The position numbers and the translations under genes were made by a program. This document shows, piece after piece, positions 28,182 through 36,941 of a stretch of 64,000 bases of DNA. Origin of the DNA: Flavobacterium sp. MK4S-17 (GTDB taxonomy: Bacteria; Bacteroidota; Bacteroidia; Flavobacteriales; Flavobacteriaceae); the NCBI RefSeq assembly GCF_009848495.1, contig NZ_WWEP01000021.1:102989-166988 (forward strand). Direction: 5' to 3'. Position 1 is the first letter of the stretch. Each line of letters begins with the position of its first letter. Under the pieces are notes generated by a model. That model did no database searches and was not told the DNA's origin. It saw nothing but the letters and a program-made list of their open reading frames with translations.

Positions 28182-29192
28182 ATGAATATACTAGTAACAT
28201 CAGCAGGCAGAAGAAGTTATTTAATAAGGTATTTTCAAGATATTCTTAAGGGTAAAGGTAAAGTATATGCGTCAAATTCTTCACCTTCACTTGCAACACA
28301 AGATGCTGATGGCAGTTTTATATCACCTTTAATTTATGATGATACTTATATAGATAGTCTCATTGAATTTTGTAAATCCAATGATATAAAAGCAATAATA
28401 TCAGTTTTTGATATCGATTTATTAATTTTAGCAAAGAATAAAGAAAATATTGAAAGTCATGGAATAAAGCTTTTACTATCAGGTGAAAATGTTATTGAAA
28501 TTTGTAATGACAAATGGAATACATATTTATTTCTAAAAAATAATAATATTGGCACGCCCTTAACATTTAAATCAAAGGAGACTGCTATAAATGCAATTAG
28601 TAGCAAAGAAATAAATTTCCCAGTTATCATTAAACCTAGATGGGGAATGGCGTCAATGGGTATATTTATAGCTGATAATTATGAAGAGTTGAACGTGTTT
28701 TACAATAAATCTTTAAAAGCAATAAATAATAGTTATTTGAAATATGAGTCAAGCCTAACACCTGAAGAAATGGTTTTAATTCAAGAAAAGCTTAAAGGTC
28801 AAGAATATGGGCTTGATGTAATTAATGATTTGAAAGGCAATTTCGTTAAGGTAATTCCAAAATCCAAACTTGAAATGCGAGCAGGAGAAACTGACCTCGG
28901 CCAGACTATAAGTTCTGATAATTTCAACTCTTTGGGGATAAAATTGAGTAATTTATTAAAACACGAAGTAATACTATCAGTAGATTGTTTTGAATATAAT
29001 GGAGAGATTAAGGTAATTGAAATGAATTGTCGTATTTCGGGACATTATCCATTAAGTCATATTGCTGGAGCAAACTTACCAAAGCAAATAATTGAATGGC
29101 TCGAAAATAAACCTACTGACATGAATAATTTTAATTATAAAGAAGGACTTTTTATTACTAAAGATTTAGTCCCGAGAGTTGTGAATTTATAA
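28182..29192 (+). CDS. ATP-grasp ligase-like protein of the polysaccharide locus
   Basis: A 336-aa carbamoyl-phosphate-synthase-like ATP-grasp protein: an N-terminal pre-ATP-grasp Rossmann part (ILVTSAGRRSYLIRYF), the nucleotide-binding KWNTYLFLKNNNIGTPLTF and FPVIIKPRWGMASMGI (about 150-165), and a C-terminal metal site ending EMNCRISGHYPLSH. No membrane helix. ATP-grasp enzymes join a carboxylate to an amine or thiol, so adding an amino acid to an amino sugar or to a uronic acid of the repeat unit is a reasonable idea, not a demonstrated one. It lies in the AT-rich block, 1 base after the acetyltransferase. Confidence 0.8.
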   Translation: MNILVTSAGRRSYLIRYFQDILKGKGKVYASNSSPSLATQDADGSFISPLIYDDTYIDSLIEFCKSNDIKAIISVFDIDLLILAKNKENIESHGIKLLLSGENVIEICNDKWNTYLFLKNNNIGTPLTFKSKETAINAISSKEINFPVIIKPRWGMASMGIFIADNYEELNVFYNKSLKAINNSYLKYESSLTPEEMVLIQEKLKGQEYGLDVINDLKGNFVKVIPKSKLEMRAGETDLGQTISSDNFNSLGIKLSNLLKHEVILSVDCFEYNGEIKVIEMNCRISGHYPLSHIAGANLPKQIIEWLENKPTDMNNFNYKEGLFITKDLVPRVVNL

Positions 29193-29201
29193 AATTCTGA
29201 A

Positions 29202-30191
29202 ATGAATCAATTACCATTAGTTAGTATATGTTGTTTAGCATATAATCACGAGAAGTATATAAAAGCTTGTTTAGAAAGCTTTTTATTTCAAATAATATCA
29301 TTTAAAATTGAAATACTTATACATGATGATGCTTCAAGTGATAATACTTCTAGAATTATTAGGCATTATGAGTTGAAATATCCTGACTTAATCAAACCTA
29401 TATACCAATTAGAAAACCAATATAGTAAAGGTATTCCAGTTTCTAAGATATATAATTTTTCTAGAGTTAAAGGCAAATATATAGCAATATGTGAAGGAGA
29501 TGATTTCTGGACAGATCCTTATAAATTGCAAAAGCAGGTTGATATATTAGAAAGCAATGATAATTATGGCTTAGTCCATGGTGATTGTAATTTTCTATAT
29601 TCTAACGGAAGAGAGGAAAAGAATGTTAACAAATACTCAACTAAAAATGTTGAATATACAACGAGAAATGACATATTTAATGGACTTATAGCAGCTGATT
29701 ATAAAATAAGAACTGCTACAGTAATGTTTAGAAAAAGCCTGTATGATTCAATAAGTGATAAGATTGATAGTGTAAGAGGCAAATTTTTAATGGGTGATAC
29801 ACCAATGTGGCTTTTAATGATATCAAAATATGATTTTTGCTATATTGACGAAGTCCTTGCAGTTTACAGATTTTCAGCTAATAGTGCTTCAAGACCGGGG
29901 AATTTAGAAAAAAAATTACGTTTTAAATTGTCATCGGCTGAAATGAGAATATATTTTTTGAAAGATTACAATAAAAAAATTCCAGAAAATATAAAACTTA
30001 TTTATAATAATGCTCTTTTAAATTATAAGCTATTTAACAACAATTATAAAGAAATGTACCAATTAATCGATCCACAACCCATACATTTATTTATAAATAA
30101 ATACTCAAAAATCAATTGGATAAGAAGTATTCTTAAATTAAGAACAAAACCTAACTATTTCAAAATCATCATAAGTAAACTTATAAAATGA
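29202..30191 (+). CDS. Family 2 glycosyltransferase
   Basis: A 329-aa GT-A glycosyltransferase: VSICCLAYNHEKYIKACLESFL at the N-terminus, the IHDDASSDNT acidic nucleotide-binding segment and CEGDDFWTDPYKLQKQVD with the metal-binding aspartates. No transmembrane helix, so it works at the inner face of the inner membrane and adds one sugar of the repeat unit. Donor and acceptor are unknown. It belongs to the AT-rich block (17 G+C in bases 29581-29640) and overlaps wecB by 4 bases. Confidence 0.92.
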   Translation: MNQLPLVSICCLAYNHEKYIKACLESFLFQIISFKIEILIHDDASSDNTSRIIRHYELKYPDLIKPIYQLENQYSKGIPVSKIYNFSRVKGKYIAICEGDDFWTDPYKLQKQVDILESNDNYGLVHGDCNFLYSNGREEKNVNKYSTKNVEYTTRNDIFNGLIAADYKIRTATVMFRKSLYDSISDKIDSVRGKFLMGDTPMWLLMISKYDFCYIDEVLAVYRFSANSASRPGNLEKKLRFKLSSAEMRIYFLKDYNKKIPENIKLIYNNALLNYKLFNNNYKEMYQLIDPQPIHLFINKYSKINWIRSILKLRTKPNYFKIIISKLIK

Positions 30192-31279
30192 AAATAACAC
30201 TCATAGCTGGTGCACGTCCGAATTTTATGAAAATAGCACCTATTATTCATGCTATAAAATCGGTACAGCAAAATGGTAAAAATGTTCAATATCGTTTAGT
30301 GCACACGGGTCAGCATTATGATGAAAAAATGAGTGATACTTTTTTCAAACAACTTAATATTCCTCCTCCAGATGCTAATTTAGGTTGTGGCGGAGGTACA
30401 CAGGCTGAGCAAACAGCTGCTATTTTAATAGCTTTTGAACAAGAGTTAACCGCCAATCCGACAGATTTAGTATTGGTTGTAGGTGATGTTACATCAACAA
30501 TGGCCTGTGCAATAGTTGCGAAAAAACTGAATACAGATGTAGCTCATGTTGAGGCGGGCATACGTTCTTTTGACCTTACAATGCCTGAAGAAATTAACCG
30601 TATGGTAACGGATAGCATTACAGACCTGTTTTTCACTACCAGTACATTTGCCAATGAAAACCTTAAAAAAAGTGGGGTAAGTGAAGATCGCATCTTTTTT
30701 GTTGGGAATGTTATGATTGATACCCTCATGGCAAATAAGCCTAAGTTTACCAAACCAGTTTTTTTCGATGAACTGAATTTAAAAGAAAAAGGCTATATAG
30801 TCATGACGCTTCATAGACCGGCTAATGTAGACCAGGGTGAGAAATTAAAAAGGCTTATAGATGAAATTGTAAATAATGTTGAAGGTATTCCCGTAATATT
30901 TCCAATACACCCCCGGACTGCAAAAATCTTTACCGATTTAGGTATTAAGGCAGATAATTTATTTATTGTAGACCCATTAGGATATCATGAATTCAATTAT
31001 CTGGTACAAAACTGTAAGGCAGTAATTACTGACTCTGGAGGAATTACTGAGGAAACTACCGTAATGGGAATTCCGTGCCTGACTCTTAGGGATAATACTG
31101 AACGCCCTGAAACAATTGAAATAGGTACTAATATGCTGATAGGTACAAATCCTGCCAGCATAAAGCCTAATCTTGATAAATTGATTTCAGGAGAGTGGAA
31201 AAAAGGAGATATACCACCATTTTGGGATGGCCATGCAGCTGAAAGGATTGTTGATCAACTTATAAAATTATACAACTAA
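30188..31279 (+). CDS. wecB: UDP-N-acetylglucosamine 2-epimerase (non-hydrolysing)
   Basis: A 363-aa epimerase that interconverts UDP-GlcNAc and UDP-ManNAc. Diagnostic runs are the N-terminal GARPNFMKIAPI, HTGQHYDEKMSD, HVEAGIRSFD, MPEEINRMVTD and the C-terminal TDSGGITEETTVMGIPCLTLRDNTERPET. No ManNAc dehydrogenase of the WecC type is present, so ManNAc itself, or a product of the TviB-like enzyme, may enter the polymer. Its ATG overlaps the preceding stop (ATGA). Base composition returns to the locus average within this gene. Confidence 0.95.
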   Translation: MKITLIAGARPNFMKIAPIIHAIKSVQQNGKNVQYRLVHTGQHYDEKMSDTFFKQLNIPPPDANLGCGGGTQAEQTAAILIAFEQELTANPTDLVLVVGDVTSTMACAIVAKKLNTDVAHVEAGIRSFDLTMPEEINRMVTDSITDLFFTTSTFANENLKKSGVSEDRIFFVGNVMIDTLMANKPKFTKPVFFDELNLKEKGYIVMTLHRPANVDQGEKLKRLIDEIVNNVEGIPVIFPIHPRTAKIFTDLGIKADNLFIVDPLGYHEFNYLVQNCKAVITDSGGITEETTVMGIPCLTLRDNTERPETIEIGTNMLIGTNPASIKPNLDKLISGEWKKGDIPPFWDGHAAERIVDQLIKLYN

Positions 31280-31281
31280 AC

Positions 31282-32508
31282 TTGCTTCAGGACAAAAAAT
31301 ACAATATTGTACTTAAAAGTAACTTAAACGAAATCTTATTTTCCTATCTGCTTTTTTTTATATGGCCATTTATTGCTGTAATTGTGTCATTAAAAAACAA
31401 CAGGCAGTTATGGTCTAAAAATATTATTTGGTTTTTTGTTGCTTTCTATGGTTATAATTTTGTTATTCCAAATGAGGGAGCAGATGGATTTGCATATCAG
31501 GAACGTTTTATAGAGATTGCACATACGGAATTGTCTTCCAATAGTTTTTCAGAATATTTATATGGTGGAGAAAACGGAACTGTAGATATAATAGAGCCGA
31601 TTATATCTTATACTTTAGCACAGTTTACAGATAATCCCCAAATATTATTTGGAGTTTATGGTATAATATTCGGTTTTTTCTACTCAAGGAATTTGTGGTT
31701 TCTTTTATCTCATAACTACAAATGGTCATATACTAATTTTATAATTTTTATTTTATTCGCCTTTAGTATAGGTATTTGGGAAATAAATGGTTTCAGGTTT
31801 TGGTGCTCATGCCACATCTTTTTTTATGGAGCCTTTCCGTTTATTATGCAAGGCAAAAAAAAGTATATAATTTTTATACTCCTTTCTGCATTCATGCACT
31901 TCTCTTTCCTTTTTCCAATAGCGATACTTGCCCTTTACTATTTTGCAGGTAATAGGGTTCATATATATTTTATATTCTTTTTAATAACTTTTTTTATAGC
32001 AGAATTAAATGTATCTGCCGTAAGGGAGATATTAACCCTCTATCTGCCTGATATATTCAGTACGAAAATTGAAGCATATACTTCAGATGTTTATATTGAT
32101 GTAGTTGAAGAACGGAGTGCGAATGTTACAATATTTAATACGTTAAGTAAATATATGGGTACTTTTATAAGGGTAGCCATGTTACTAATTGTTTATTTTA
32201 ATTATAAAAAAATAAAAAACAGTAAGCCTTTAAATAGCCTGCTAAGTTTTACGCTGCTGTTTTATGGATTTGCAAATATATTTCAACTGATACCCTCTGG
32301 GGGTAGGTTTATTTCGGCAGCATCATTGTTTGTATTTTCATTATATTTTATATACACACAATACTCAACCAGTTTATTTGCCAGAAGATTTGTATATGTT
32401 GCAAGTCCTTTAATTTTGTATGTTGTTTTTTATAATTTTAAAATCATAGCGAAGGATACCTTTAGCTTGTATACCTTTAGCAACCCATTGTTAAACTCTA
32501 TTTTTTAA
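31282..32508 (+). CDS. Wzy/EpsG-type polysaccharide polymerase
   Basis: A 408-aa multi-pass membrane protein with about 10-11 helices and a large periplasmic loop. It resembles the EpsG family (YFIFF..., NEGADGFAYQERF after the second helix and WEINGFRFWCS), which polymerises repeat units in Wzx/Wzy systems. It begins with TTG at 31282, 2 bases after the wecB stop; there is no upstream ATG in frame before the stop and the first helix starts soon after, so TTG is the only credible start. Wzy proteins diverge fast, so the call leans on topology and position. Confidence 0.8.
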   Translation: MLQDKKYNIVLKSNLNEILFSYLLFFIWPFIAVIVSLKNNRQLWSKNIIWFFVAFYGYNFVIPNEGADGFAYQERFIEIAHTELSSNSFSEYLYGGENGTVDIIEPIISYTLAQFTDNPQILFGVYGIIFGFFYSRNLWFLLSHNYKWSYTNFIIFILFAFSIGIWEINGFRFWCSCHIFFYGAFPFIMQGKKKYIIFILLSAFMHFSFLFPIAILALYYFAGNRVHIYFIFFLITFFIAELNVSAVREILTLYLPDIFSTKIEAYTSDVYIDVVEERSANVTIFNTLSKYMGTFIRVAMLLIVYFNYKKIKNSKPLNSLLSFTLLFYGFANIFQLIPSGGRFISAASLFVFSLYFIYTQYSTSLFARRFVYVASPLILYVVFYNFKIIAKDTFSLYTFSNPLLNSIF

Positions 32509-32521
32509 GATAAATTTCTTT

Positions 32522-33628
32522 ATGGATACAAAAAAAGTATTGATTGTTGCCAAAAGCTTTTTTCCAATGTTATCTCCCCGTGCGTTCCGTGCTACAGAAC
32601 TGGTAAAGGAACTTGCAAGGCAGGGCCATGATGTAACAGTTTATATACCTAAAGAAGATAGCGTACACTTAGAGTTTGAAAAAGAACATAATATTGTTAT
32701 AAAAGACTTAGGTAAAAATAAATTTCCTGAAATAACCTTTTCAGGAGGAGGTGTATCCGGTACAATTAAAAGGGGGCTCAAAAGAGCCTTAGGTTTATTG
32801 TTGGAATATCCTGATGTTCAACTGGTAGGCAGAGTGAGTAAAGCATTAAAAAATGAATCTGGATACGACTTGCTCATTTCTATAGCAGTACCTTACCCTA
32901 TTCACTGGGGCGTGGCAGCATCAATAGGGAAATCACACAAGCCTGCCAAAGTATGGGTTGCCGATTGCGGAGACCCTTATATGGGCGACATATCAGATTC
33001 CTTTAAAAAACTGTTTTACTTTAAGTATGTAGAAAAGTGGTTTTTTAAGAAAACCGACTATATATCTATACCGATTGAAAGTGCCAAAAAAGGATATTAT
33101 CCTGAGTTTCACAAAAAAATGGTTATTATACCACAGGGTTTTAACTTTGATGAAGTTGATAAAGGCAGTTATACGCCAAACCCTGTTCCCACATTTATAT
33201 ATGCAGGAGGTTTTATACCTGGATTTAGGGATCCGGTGCCTTTTTTAAAGGAACTTGTTACTATTGATAAACCTTTTAAATTTATTATATACACTAAAAA
33301 TAATACTTTAATAAAGCCATTTATAAGCCAGCTTGGAGATAAGCTTGAAGTAAGGCCCTACATTAATAGAAATGAACTTTTAAAAATATTATCACAGGCT
33401 GATTTCCTGGTTAATTTTAATAATGCTGATGTGATTCAGTCGCCAAGCAAGCTTATAGACTATAAGCTTTCGGGCAGGCCAATTTTAAATGTAGAATATA
33501 GCAGTGTTGACAGAAAAGTTATTGATGAATTTTTTGATGCTAATTATAGCAATGCGCATAAAATTGATAATATAGATGATTATAACATCAAAAATGTAGC
33601 AAAGAAATTCTTAGAATTAACTAACTAA
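32522..33628 (+). CDS. GT4-type glycosyltransferase
   Basis: A 368-aa GT-B glycosyltransferase: the N-terminal VLIVAKSFFPMLSPRAFRAT and VKELARQGHDVTVY mark the acceptor domain, and the C-terminal half has IYAGGFIPGFRDP and a short donor-binding region (IQSPSKLIDYKLSGRPIL) with the usual E/S-containing loop weakened. It probably adds one sugar of the repeat unit from a nucleotide-sugar. Base composition is typical of the locus. It stands 13 bases after the polymerase. Confidence 0.85.
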   Translation: MDTKKVLIVAKSFFPMLSPRAFRATELVKELARQGHDVTVYIPKEDSVHLEFEKEHNIVIKDLGKNKFPEITFSGGGVSGTIKRGLKRALGLLLEYPDVQLVGRVSKALKNESGYDLLISIAVPYPIHWGVAASIGKSHKPAKVWVADCGDPYMGDISDSFKKLFYFKYVEKWFFKKTDYISIPIESAKKGYYPEFHKKMVIIPQGFNFDEVDKGSYTPNPVPTFIYAGGFIPGFRDPVPFLKELVTIDKPFKFIIYTKNNTLIKPFISQLGDKLEVRPYINRNELLKILSQADFLVNFNNADVIQSPSKLIDYKLSGRPILNVEYSSVDRKVIDEFFDANYSNAHKIDNIDDYNIKNVAKKFLELTN

Positions 33629-33638
33629 TCAAAGCTTA

Positions 33639-34745
33639 ATGAAAAATTTAATTAAAAATATTTCTAATATTCCAGGCTGGAGCACCAAGCGCAAAATTGT
33701 AGTGTTTGAAGTGGACGATTGGGGAGCCGTAAGGACAAGATCAAAAGAGGCGAGAGATACTATGATAGATGAGGGTCTTAACCTGAAGAAGAACAGGTTT
33801 GACTATTATGATACCCTTGCGGGGAGTACGGATTTACAAGCTTTGTTTGATGTTTTGTCCAAACATAAGGATAGCAAGGGAAATCCCGCTGTTTTTACTG
33901 CAGTTAGTGTTGTGGCTAATCCTGATTTTGATAAAATAAAGGCTTCAGGCTATAATGAATATTTTTATGAAGAATTAACCGAAACACTTAAAAGGTATTA
34001 TCCTAATGAAGATGTGTTTTCCTTATGGAAACAAGGGATTGAGACAGGCTTGTTTTATCCTGAATTTCATGGAAGGGAGCACCTTAATTTTGAATTGTGG
34101 TTAGATGCCTTAAAAGATGGTGATAAGAATGTAATAGCAGCTTTTGAAAATAATAGCCTGGGTATTAAATCGGATTTATTACAGAAATATAAAGGTGGTT
34201 ATCTTTCCGCTTTTGATTACAAAAACGAAAAAAGCCTGCAAATGCAGGAGAAAATAATACGTGAAGGACTTACTATTTTTGAAAAACTATTTGGTTATAA
34301 AGCCCGTCACTTCACATCCAGTGGATTACTGCATACTGCTAAGATAGATACCTTTCTGAATGATAATGGTATTAAGTATATAGATGTTGCAAAAAAACAT
34401 CTGGAGCCTTTGGGTGAAGGAAATTATAAAACTAGAGTATATAAACTGGGACAAAAAAATTCCCTTGGTCAAGTGTATATTACACGAAACTCAAGGTTTG
34501 AACCTAACGATACTAATGCTGATAGCGTAGGTACTGTTTTAAAAGATATTGAAATTGCTTTCAGGTGGAATAAACCTGCTATAATAAGCTCACACAGGGT
34601 TAACTATGTTGGTTCTATTGATGAAGGCAACCGGGAAAAAGGTTTAAAAAATTTGAACGACCTGCTTGCAAATATAGTAAAGCGCTGGCCGTCAGTTGAA
34701 TTTATGAATGTATCCGATTTGGGTAAATTAATAGAAGAAAAATAA
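33639..34745 (+). CDS. Polysaccharide-deacetylase-like protein A (tandem paralogue)
   Basis: A 368-aa cytosolic protein (no signal peptide or membrane helix) that I cannot place with certainty. Three motifs stand out and recur in the next gene: VDDWG (Asp26-Trp28), FHGREHLN (His144, His148) and SHRVNYVG (318-325). An Asp-Asp near the N-terminus, an HxxxH pair and a late SHR recall the metal site and catalytic histidine of NodB-type polysaccharide deacetylases, and I believe relatives are labelled polysaccharide (de)acetylase. The lack of an export signal suggests it acts on a nucleotide- or lipid-linked sugar. It lies 1 base before its paralogue. Confidence 0.65.
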   Translation: MKNLIKNISNIPGWSTKRKIVVFEVDDWGAVRTRSKEARDTMIDEGLNLKKNRFDYYDTLAGSTDLQALFDVLSKHKDSKGNPAVFTAVSVVANPDFDKIKASGYNEYFYEELTETLKRYYPNEDVFSLWKQGIETGLFYPEFHGREHLNFELWLDALKDGDKNVIAAFENNSLGIKSDLLQKYKGGYLSAFDYKNEKSLQMQEKIIREGLTIFEKLFGYKARHFTSSGLLHTAKIDTFLNDNGIKYIDVAKKHLEPLGEGNYKTRVYKLGQKNSLGQVYITRNSRFEPNDTNADSVGTVLKDIEIAFRWNKPAIISSHRVNYVGSIDEGNREKGLKNLNDLLANIVKRWPSVEFMNVSDLGKLIEEK

Positions 34746-34746
34746 T

Positions 34747-35877
34747 ATGTTTAAACATATTCTCAAATCGGCATCTTATAACCTGCAATCCATACCGGGT
34801 AAAAGGGTAGATGAAAAAATAATTATTATTGAATCTGATGACTGGGGCAGTATAAGGATGAGTTCGAAAAGGGCTTACAATTCATTACTGGATAAAGGTA
34901 TTCCTGTAAATAAATCTTTCTATAATAAGTACGATTCACTTGCGAGTTCAGAAGACTTAGAAAATTTGTTCCATGTACTGTCAAAATATAAAGACAAACG
35001 TGGCAATAGTCCTGTTATTACCGCAAATACCATAGTAGTGAATCCGGATTTTGAAAGAATAAGGCAAGATAATTTTGAAAAATACCATTACGAACTTTTT
35101 CCTGATACTTTAAAGAAATACTCTAACACGCATCAAAATTCATTTGATCTTTGGAAAGAGGGTATTAAGAGTAAAGTATTTATCCCACAGTTTCATGGGC
35201 GCGAGCACCTTAATTATAAACGTTGGCTTTCATCATTAAAGCAGGGGAATAAAGATGCTGTTGCAGCATTTGATGAAAACATTTTTGGATACCCTTTAGA
35301 TGCCAGGTCACCATTTTATACAAATTATATGGCTGCTTTTGATATTGATAATGAAAACGATATTAATGACCAGGTTTTAGCAGTTCAGCAGGGGCTTGAA
35401 ATTTTTAAAGATATTATAGGGTATCCGGCAGAATCATTTATTGCACCTAACTATATATGGCACGATGCTATTGAGCAGGCTGTTGCAAAACAAGGCATTA
35501 AGCAGTTGCAAAGCGGCTTGTATCAGTTTAAGCCTTCCCTAAAAAAGGAGCAGTACAAAAAAGTAATGCATTATATAGGCCAAAAAAACAAGTATGGATT
35601 AAGCTATAGCGTAAGAAACGCTTTTTTTGAGCCTTCTTTCTCAACAGGCACTGATTGGGTAAATAATTGCCTCCATAGAATTGATGTTGCCTTTAAATGG
35701 AAAAAGCCTGCTATAATTTGCAGCCACAGGGTAAATTATATAGGCGCAATAGAAAAATCTAACAGGGATAACAGCCTAAGACAGCTTGATGTGCTTTTAA
35801 AAAAAATTACCCAAAAATGGCCTGAAGCAATATTTATAAGCTCAAATCAGTTAAATGACTACCTGAATGGAAAATAA
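34747..35877 (+). CDS. Polysaccharide-deacetylase-like protein B (tandem paralogue)
   Basis: A 376-aa protein clearly related along its whole length to the preceding one: ESDDWGSIRM (Asp31-Trp33), QFHGREHLN (His150, His154) and CSHRVNYIGAI (326-336) are in register, as are KRGNSPVIT and the DLWKEGI segment. It too has no signal peptide. The pair therefore arose by duplication and may act on two different sugars or as a heterodimer. The next gene starts 11 bases inside this one. The function is inferred only from the deacetylase-like motif pattern and the context. Confidence 0.65.
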   Translation: MFKHILKSASYNLQSIPGKRVDEKIIIIESDDWGSIRMSSKRAYNSLLDKGIPVNKSFYNKYDSLASSEDLENLFHVLSKYKDKRGNSPVITANTIVVNPDFERIRQDNFEKYHYELFPDTLKKYSNTHQNSFDLWKEGIKSKVFIPQFHGREHLNYKRWLSSLKQGNKDAVAAFDENIFGYPLDARSPFYTNYMAAFDIDNENDINDQVLAVQQGLEIFKDIIGYPAESFIAPNYIWHDAIEQAVAKQGIKQLQSGLYQFKPSLKKEQYKKVMHYIGQKNKYGLSYSVRNAFFEPSFSTGTDWVNNCLHRIDVAFKWKKPAIICSHRVNYIGAIEKSNRDNSLRQLDVLLKKITQKWPEAIFISSNQLNDYLNGK

Positions 35878-36940
35878 TAATACTAAAATATGCCTTATAT
35901 CACCCTCATTACAAATGGGAGGGCTGGAAAGGGCTATGTCAGGTTTGGGTAATTATTTTAACTCGAAAGGCTATAAGGTATATTATATAGTTTTATACAG
36001 GTTTGAAAAGTTTTATGAGCTTAATGATGGTATAGAGTTAATAGAACCCGATTTTGATTATAACATATCGAAAGGGCTGTATTATATTAAAATGATAAAG
36101 TACATCAGGAAGAATGTAAAAAATATTAGCCCTTCAACCATTATGTCTTTTGGGGATTATCATAATGCTTTAGTTTTGCTGTCATTAAAAGGACTTAAAT
36201 ATCCTGTTTATGTTTCTGACAGGTCAAGCCCTGATAAGGAATTTGGCAAACTTGTTACCATGCTTAAAAAATGGACATATAAAGATGCAAAAGGAATTAT
36301 AGCACAAACAAACCGGGCAGCGCAGCAAAAATATAATATGTTGGGTAATAATATCAATTTGGTAGTTATTCCTAATGCTGTAAGGCAAATAGAGCTTTAT
36401 GATGTGGAAAGAAAACCACAAATATTAGGCGTGGGGCGCCACTATAAAGTAAAAGGCTTTGACAGGCTTATTGAGGCTTATGCACTGTTAAATACAGATT
36501 GGCAACTTGTGTTGGCCGGCGGAGGTGGCCCGGAAAGCGACAACCTTAAAGAGCTTGTAAAAAAACTAAATGTAGAGGATAAAGTTACTTTTCTGGGTAA
36601 GGTACTGGAAATTGACAAGGTGTATTCTGAGGCATCAATATTTTGCCTTACCTCCAGAAGCGAAGGGTTGCCTAATGCCCTTTGTGAGGCAATGGCGGCA
36701 GGAATGGCATGTATAAGCTTTGATATAGTTGCAGGGCCTTCGGATATTATTGAAAATGGTAAAAATGGTTTGCTGGTGCCCGATGGGGATATTAAAGAAC
36801 TGGCAAAACAATTGCAAAATTTAATAACAGACAAGAGCTACAGGGAGCAATTGGGGATGGAGGCTTCTAAATTACAGCATCAGCTTTCGCTGGAATCATC
36901 GGGAAATAAATTTTTAAACTTTATAACTTCTCACTTGTAG
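35867..36940 (+). CDS. GT4-type glycosyltransferase
   Basis: A 357-aa GT-B glycosyltransferase: an N-terminal ICLISPSLQMGGLERAMSGL acceptor domain and a C-terminal donor domain with ILGVGRHYKVKGFDRLIEAY, the VTFLGKV run and the EX7E-like SRSEGLPNALCEAMAAGMACISFD. This last motif is typical of family 4 enzymes. It should add one sugar to the lipid-linked repeat unit in the cytosol. The start lies within the deacetylase-like gene B (11-base overlap). Confidence 0.95.
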   Translation: MENNNTKICLISPSLQMGGLERAMSGLGNYFNSKGYKVYYIVLYRFEKFYELNDGIELIEPDFDYNISKGLYYIKMIKYIRKNVKNISPSTIMSFGDYHNALVLLSLKGLKYPVYVSDRSSPDKEFGKLVTMLKKWTYKDAKGIIAQTNRAAQQKYNMLGNNINLVVIPNAVRQIELYDVERKPQILGVGRHYKVKGFDRLIEAYALLNTDWQLVLAGGGGPESDNLKELVKKLNVEDKVTFLGKVLEIDKVYSEASIFCLTSRSEGLPNALCEAMAAGMACISFDIVAGPSDIIENGKNGLLVPDGDIKELAKQLQNLITDKSYREQLGMEASKLQHQLSLESSGNKFLNFITSHL

Positions 36941-36941
36941 T

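Noticed and set aside
27455..30190. Insertion sequence or integron at the AT-rich block
   Set aside because: No transposase, integrase, terminal inverted repeats or target duplications were seen at its edges.
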